A stretch of 7,858 nt of DNA from JAHCHG01 sp038251885. GTDB taxonomy: Bacteria > Acidobacteriota > Blastocatellia > Pyrinomonadales > Pyrinomonadaceae. The notes below the pieces were generated by a model that was not told the origin of the DNA, ran no database searches, and worked only from the letters and a program-made list of their open reading frames with translations. Of the stretch, positions 4,372-7,858 are shown one piece after another. The translations under genes and the position numbers were made by a program. Positions within the stretch are counted from its first letter, which is position 1; the number at the start of each line of letters is the position of its first letter. The stretch covers positions 1-7,858 of the forward strand of contig JBBSAX010000232.1 in NCBI GenBank assembly GCA_038251885.1, written 5' to 3'.

Positions 4372-6972
4372 GTGATATTTCGTCGCATTAGTTTATTTAT
4401 TATAGTTTTATTAAGTGTCGGATTTGTTTTCGGGCAATCGAAGTCGAATCCGAGCGATAAATTCAGGCAGTTGGAAGAAATTTTGCCAACGCCCAATGAA
4501 TATCGAACGGCAAGCGGTGCGCCGGGACATAAATACTGGCAACAACGTGCCGATTATGTAATTGATGTCGAACTCGATGATGTAAATCAACGAATTATCG
4601 GCAAGGAAACTATTACTTATCAAAATCTTTCTCCCGATTCATTGACCTATCTCTGGTTGCAAATTGACCAAAATCTATTTGCCAAAGATTCCGACACACA
4701 AAAAACACAAACTGCTCCATCTTTTGACAAAGGCGTTCCTTTAAGCCAACTAGAGCAAGTCGTCGCCAGACAATATGACGGAAAGGTCAATATCACAAAT
4801 GTTTCCGATTCAAAAAATGCTCCTCTAAAATACACAATCGTCAATACGATGATGCGAATTGATCTGCCGACTCCGCTGGCTTCGGGACAAAATTTTGTTT
4901 TCAATGTTTCGTGGAATTATGCCATCAATAATCAACGAATTTTCGGCGGTCGCGCCGGTTACGAATATTTTCCGCGTGATGGAAATTATCTTTACGAAAT
5001 GGCGCAATGGTTTCCGCGAATGGCGGCGTATTACGACGTTTACGGCTGGCAGCACAAACAATTTTTGGGAAGCGGCGAATTTACGCTCGAATTCGGTAAC
5101 TATTTAGTTAGAATAACTACGCCGAACGATCACGTCGTTTCATCAACAGGTGTTTTACAAAATCCGGCACAAGTGTTGACAGCGACGCAAATTGCCCGCT
5201 TAAAACAGGCTGAAACAGTGAAAGAACCGATGAAAATCATCACCGCCGAAGAAGCCAAAACGAACGAATCGAGCAAACCGACGGGCAAGAAAACGTGGAT
5301 TTTCAAAGCCGATGATGTGCGCGATTTTGCCTTTGCATCGTCGAGAAAATTTATCTGGGACGCACAAGGTCATATTGTGGAAGGCAACAAAGTTATGGCT
5401 ATGTCGTTTTATCCGAACGAAGGAAATCCACTTTGGGGAAAATATTCAACACAAGCGATTATCCATACTTTAAATATTTATTCGCGGTATTCATTCGCCT
5501 ATCCGTATCCCGTCGCACAAAGTATAAACGGTCCGGTCGGCGGAATGGAATATCCGATGATCTGTTTCAACGGACCGCGCCCGAATGCAGACGGAAGTTA
5601 TTCAGCCGGAACGAAATACGGCTTGATTTCGGTGATTATTCACGAAGTCGGACATAATTATTTTCCGATGATCGTCAATTCCGATGAGCGCGATTGGACT
5701 TGGATGGATGAAGGGTTGAATACATTTTTACAGTATTTATCGGAGCAAGAATGGGAAGAAAAATATCCTTCACGGCGCGGCGAACCGCAGAATATTACCG
5801 ATTATATGACAAGTGAAAATCAAGTGCCGATTATGACGCAATCGGATTCGCTCTTACAGTTCGGCAATAACGCTTATGCAAAGCCTGCAACCGCTCTAAA
5901 CATTTTGCGCGAAACCGTGATGGGACGCGAACTTTTCGATTTCGCCTTTAAAACTTACGCCCAGCGTTGGAAATTCAAACGTCCGACACCGGCGGATTTT
6001 TTCAGAACAATGGAAGATGCCAGCGCGGTTGATCTCGATTGGTTTTGGCGCGGATGGTTTTATACGACCGATCACGTTGATATTTCAATAGAAAATGTCA
6101 GTCTTTATCAAATTGATACGCAAAACCCCGATGTTGAAAAGGAATTGCAGAGAAAACGCGCCAACTCTCAACCGAAAACGCTTTCTCAACAACGCAACGC
6201 GCCTTTACCGAAACGCATTGATCAATATCCGAGTTTGCGGGATTTTTACAACGATTTCGATCAATATAAAGTCAGTGATTTAGAACGACAAACTTATCAA
6301 TCATTCATTTCAAGTCTTGATGATGTCGAAAAAGCGATTTTGAACAGCGGCAATTATTTTTACGTCGTTGACTTAAAAAATGTCGGCGGACTCGTGATGC
6401 CCGTGATTTTGAAAGTCGAATATATGGACGGCACGAGCGAGGAAATACGAATTCCGGCAGAAATCTGGCGTTTTGATAATTCTAATGTTTCAAAATTGAT
6501 TGTGACTAAAAAAGAAGCAAAAGCAATCGTTCTCGATCCGAATCTTGAAACCGCCGATGCTGATTTGAGCAACAACTTTTTCCCGCGAAGATTTATTCCG
6601 ACGCGCTTTCAGATTTTCAAATCAGGTCAGCGCGGAAATGTTCAGCCTGTTCCGAATCAACCGAAACCGCCGACTTCCGGTTCAAGCGCAAGTTTAACCG
6701 GAAAATGGAATATCGGAATTGATGCCGGCGGACAAGTTATGTCATTTTCGATGAATCTGACACAATCCGGCGACACTATCACCGGAACGATTGAATCGCC
6801 GCAAGGTTCGATCCCGATTTCCAGCGGAACAATCAAAGACGGAGTTGTGACATTAAAATCCACTTCGCCGATAGAACTAACTTTCGTCGGGCAAGTTTCG
6901 GGAAGTTCAATCAGCGGAAATGTAACCGCGCCGCAGGGAACGACGACTTTCAGCGGTTCAAAAGTTCCATAA
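4372..6972 (+). CDS. Secreted M1-family zinc metallopeptidase with C-terminal beta-rich extension
   Basis: Zinc aminopeptidase-type gluzincin, likely periplasmic or surface-attached; substrate unknown. 866 residues. The GTG at 4372 is chosen as start because AGGAGA sits eight bases upstream and it yields a signal peptide (MIFRRISLFIIVLLSVGFVFG, cleavage before Q22). Residues about 55-260 form the N-terminal M1 beta domain. The catalytic domain has the exopeptidase motif GGMEYP (390-395; GAMEN in classical members), zinc site HEVGH (424-428) and third ligand E447 exactly 18 residues after H428 (the HExxH-x18-E spacing). Y502 in NNAYAKP is the likely catalytic tyrosine. After the helical part (to about 565) comes a further beta region (to about 750), a Pro/Gly-rich linker (755-772) and a terminal domain of about 95 residues (772-866; LTGKWNI, then repeated Gly/Ser/Thr strands). 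All key residues are present, so it should be active. It is followed 139 bp later by the DUF6702-like gene. Confidence 0.92.
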   Translation: MIFRRISLFIIVLLSVGFVFGQSKSNPSDKFRQLEEILPTPNEYRTASGAPGHKYWQQRADYVIDVELDDVNQRIIGKETITYQNLSPDSLTYLWLQIDQNLFAKDSDTQKTQTAPSFDKGVPLSQLEQVVARQYDGKVNITNVSDSKNAPLKYTIVNTMMRIDLPTPLASGQNFVFNVSWNYAINNQRIFGGRAGYEYFPRDGNYLYEMAQWFPRMAAYYDVYGWQHKQFLGSGEFTLEFGNYLVRITTPNDHVVSSTGVLQNPAQVLTATQIARLKQAETVKEPMKIITAEEAKTNESSKPTGKKTWIFKADDVRDFAFASSRKFIWDAQGHIVEGNKVMAMSFYPNEGNPLWGKYSTQAIIHTLNIYSRYSFAYPYPVAQSINGPVGGMEYPMICFNGPRPNADGSYSAGTKYGLISVIIHEVGHNYFPMIVNSDERDWTWMDEGLNTFLQYLSEQEWEEKYPSRRGEPQNITDYMTSENQVPIMTQSDSLLQFGNNAYAKPATALNILRETVMGRELFDFAFKTYAQRWKFKRPTPADFFRTMEDASAVDLDWFWRGWFYTTDHVDISIENVSLYQIDTQNPDVEKELQRKRANSQPKTLSQQRNAPLPKRIDQYPSLRDFYNDFDQYKVSDLERQTYQSFISSLDDVEKAILNSGNYFYVVDLKNVGGLVMPVILKVEYMDGTSEEIRIPAEIWRFDNSNVSKLIVTKKEAKAIVLDPNLETADADLSNNFFPRRFIPTRFQIFKSGQRGNVQPVPNQPKPPTSGSSASLTGKWNIGIDAGGQVMSFSMNLTQSGDTITGTIESPQGSIPISSGTIKDGVVTLKSTSPIELTFVGQVSGSSISGNVTAPQGTTTFSGSKVP

Positions 6973-7097
6973 AACAGTTGAGAGTTACGGCTTCAGCCGT
7001 GAAAAAAACGTGCGCTTGCAAAGTATCTTTATTGTGGAATCGCAACTTGTCTGAACATCGGGGTAATTCACGCATAAATTCGTAACTCTGAACTTTT
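6973..7097. repeat. Small inverted-repeat element between the M1 and DUF6702-like genes
   Basis: 6973-6989 pairs with 7081-7097 at 15 of 17 positions, including a perfect core AGAGTTACG / CGTAACTCT (6981-6989 / 7081-7089). Immediately inside the left end is the palindrome ACGGCT-TC-AGCCGT (6987-7000) followed by seven A residues. The element fills nearly all of the 139-bp spacer and starts at the base after the M1 stop codon. No target duplication was found. It resembles the two larger elements in plan: outer repeat plus GC-rich hairpin. Confidence 0.45.
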
Positions 7098-7111
7098 GCA
7101 GTAAAATTTTT

Positions 7112-7636
7112 ATGAAGTATCAAAATTTATTTCGGTTATTTATAATTTCGATAACTTTGTCAACAAATGTGTTTTCATTCGGCTTTCATACCTTTCATAC
7201 AAGTTTGACGCGAATGGATTACAACGCGAAAGATAAAATAATCGAAATTACGATTCAGCTTTTCACACACGATCTCGTTCCTGTTTTAGAAATACAAGCA
7301 CAACAAAAATCAATTGATCTTGAAAAAACGCCGGAGATTGATAAAATCCTTCTTTCTTATTTGAATGAGAATTTTATTTTAAAGGATGAAAAAGATTCGG
7401 TCAGAGAATTAAAATGGGTTGGCAAGGAAATCAAGTCCGATCAGGTTTTTGTATATGTCGAGATTCCTTTTGAATCAAGTTTTGAAAATCTCAAATTAAA
7501 AAATTCGATTTTCTTTGAAAATTTTACAGAACAGACAAATCTGGTTATTTTTCATTTTAATGAAGAAAAAGCCGATTTATTATTTAAGGTTGGCGATAAA
7601 TTTAAGGAAATCAAGCCTATAAAAAAAGCGAGGTAA
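7112..7636 (+). CDS. Secreted DUF6702-like protein of unknown function
   Basis: 174 residues with a signal peptide (MKYQNLFRLFIISITLSTNVFS, cleavage near residue 22), so probably periplasmic or envelope-associated. The mature start FGFHTFHTSLTRMDYN (His26, His29) resembles the HPxHVSxxxI opening of DUF6702 proteins. Two further blocks fit that family: LKWVGKEIKSDQVFVYVEIP (100-119) and the NSIFFENFTEQTNLV segment (131-145). Members are small secreted beta-rich proteins, common in Bacteroidota and often beside M1-type peptidase genes. No catalytic motif is visible and no biochemical role is known to me. The ATG at 7112 is preceded by an A/T-rich stretch with no good Shine-Dalgarno, so translation may be weak or coupled to transcription from the M1 promoter. 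The family assignment is from recalled pattern, not a search. Confidence 0.7.
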   Translation: MKYQNLFRLFIISITLSTNVFSFGFHTFHTSLTRMDYNAKDKIIEITIQLFTHDLVPVLEIQAQQKSIDLEKTPEIDKILLSYLNENFILKDEKDSVRELKWVGKEIKSDQVFVYVEIPFESSFENLKLKNSIFFENFTEQTNLVIFHFNEEKADLLFKVGDKFKEIKPIKKAR

Positions 7637-7659
7637 GTTTCAGGGGAAAAACTTACCTC
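7630..7659 (+). terminator. Stem-loop at the end of the DUF6702-like gene
   Basis: GAGGTAAGTTT (7630-7640) and AAACTTACCTC (7649-7659) form a perfect 11-bp stem with an 8-base loop. The left arm includes the last codon and the stop TAA (7634-7636). Only TATTAG follows rather than a T-run, so it may act as a weak terminator or as a 3'-end protecting structure. Confidence 0.45.
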
Positions 7660-7712
7660 TATTAGAAAATTGGGGTGAAAGTGCGGTGGAATCGAGGGGT
7701 TAACCGAAACCT

Positions 7713-7755
7713 CAAGTCATCATTTAGCAACCGACGAAAATTGACTGATGACTTG
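7713..7755. repeat. 10-bp perfect inverted repeat in the terminal non-coding region
   Basis: CAAGTCATCA (7713-7722) pairs with TGATGACTTG (7746-7755) across a 23-base loop. Both arms are followed by TTTAGC (7723-7728, 7756-7761). The remaining sequence to the window end (7660-7858) is AT-rich, has no reading frame of note, and may lead into a gene beyond the window. Confidence 0.4.
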
Positions 7756-7858
7756 TTTAGCCTGTTTAAGATGAGGCTTCAACTATATATGACAAAAACT
7801 CCCAAAACATTACATAAAAAACTCAAATAAAATCTAAAAAAGCTCACACAATACAAAA

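Noticed and set aside
6987..7007. Hairpin plus run of seven A as a terminator for the M1 gene
   Set aside because: An intrinsic terminator on this strand needs T after the stem; here the run is A. On the opposite strand the T-run precedes the stem.
7660..7858. tRNA or known riboswitch in the terminal non-coding stretch
   Set aside because: No cloverleaf with a T-loop motif and no riboswitch core that I recognise; only one isolated inverted repeat.

Overview
The window looks like chromosomal DNA from a Gram-negative (diderm) bacterium. I infer Acidobacteriota (Blastocatellia-like) or a related lineage, with low to moderate confidence. The grounds are secreted proteins with short Lys-initiated signal peptides ending near FAQ or FGQ, a TPR-containing lytic transglycosylase, a secreted M1 gluzincin followed by a DUF6702-like protein, and intergenic DNA full of short GC-rich hairpins. 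No rRNA, tRNA, CRISPR array or transposase gene was seen.

Layout. Positions 1-948 (+) hold the 3' three quarters of a threonine ammonia-lyase with a C-terminal ACT domain; the gene starts before the window. Facing it, at 1119-1823 (-), is a stand-alone HEPN-type protein with an RxxxxH motif, a candidate RNase or defence toxin whose codon choice differs from its neighbours. Positions 1824-2493 have no gene. They hold an 11-bp inverted repeat upstream of the HEPN gene and a complete MITE-like element at 1989-2346 (13-bp perfect terminal inverted repeats, 9-bp target duplication, a 66-bp and a 19-bp perfect internal inverted repeat). Positions 2494-3882 (-) encode a secreted TPR plus SLT (GH23-type) lytic transglycosylase. 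The 3883-4371 gap separates it from the divergent M1 gene and carries a second nested inverted-repeat element at 3980-4195. Positions 4372-6972 (+) encode a secreted M1-family metallopeptidase with a C-terminal beta-rich extension. A 139-bp spacer with a third, smaller inverted-repeat element leads to a DUF6702-like secreted protein at 7112-7636, which ends in a stem-loop. The last 200 bp are non-coding with one more inverted repeat.

How the genes relate. The lyase belongs to amino-acid metabolism and the HEPN gene looks accessory. The transglycosylase, M1 peptidase and DUF6702 protein are all exported, so the right-hand two thirds is an envelope or periplasm locus. M1 and DUF6702 are co-directional and may form a transcription unit. 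The most unusual content is between the genes: three unrelated elements share one design, with outer inverted repeats enclosing GC-rich palindromic modules, and the largest carries a clear target-site duplication.
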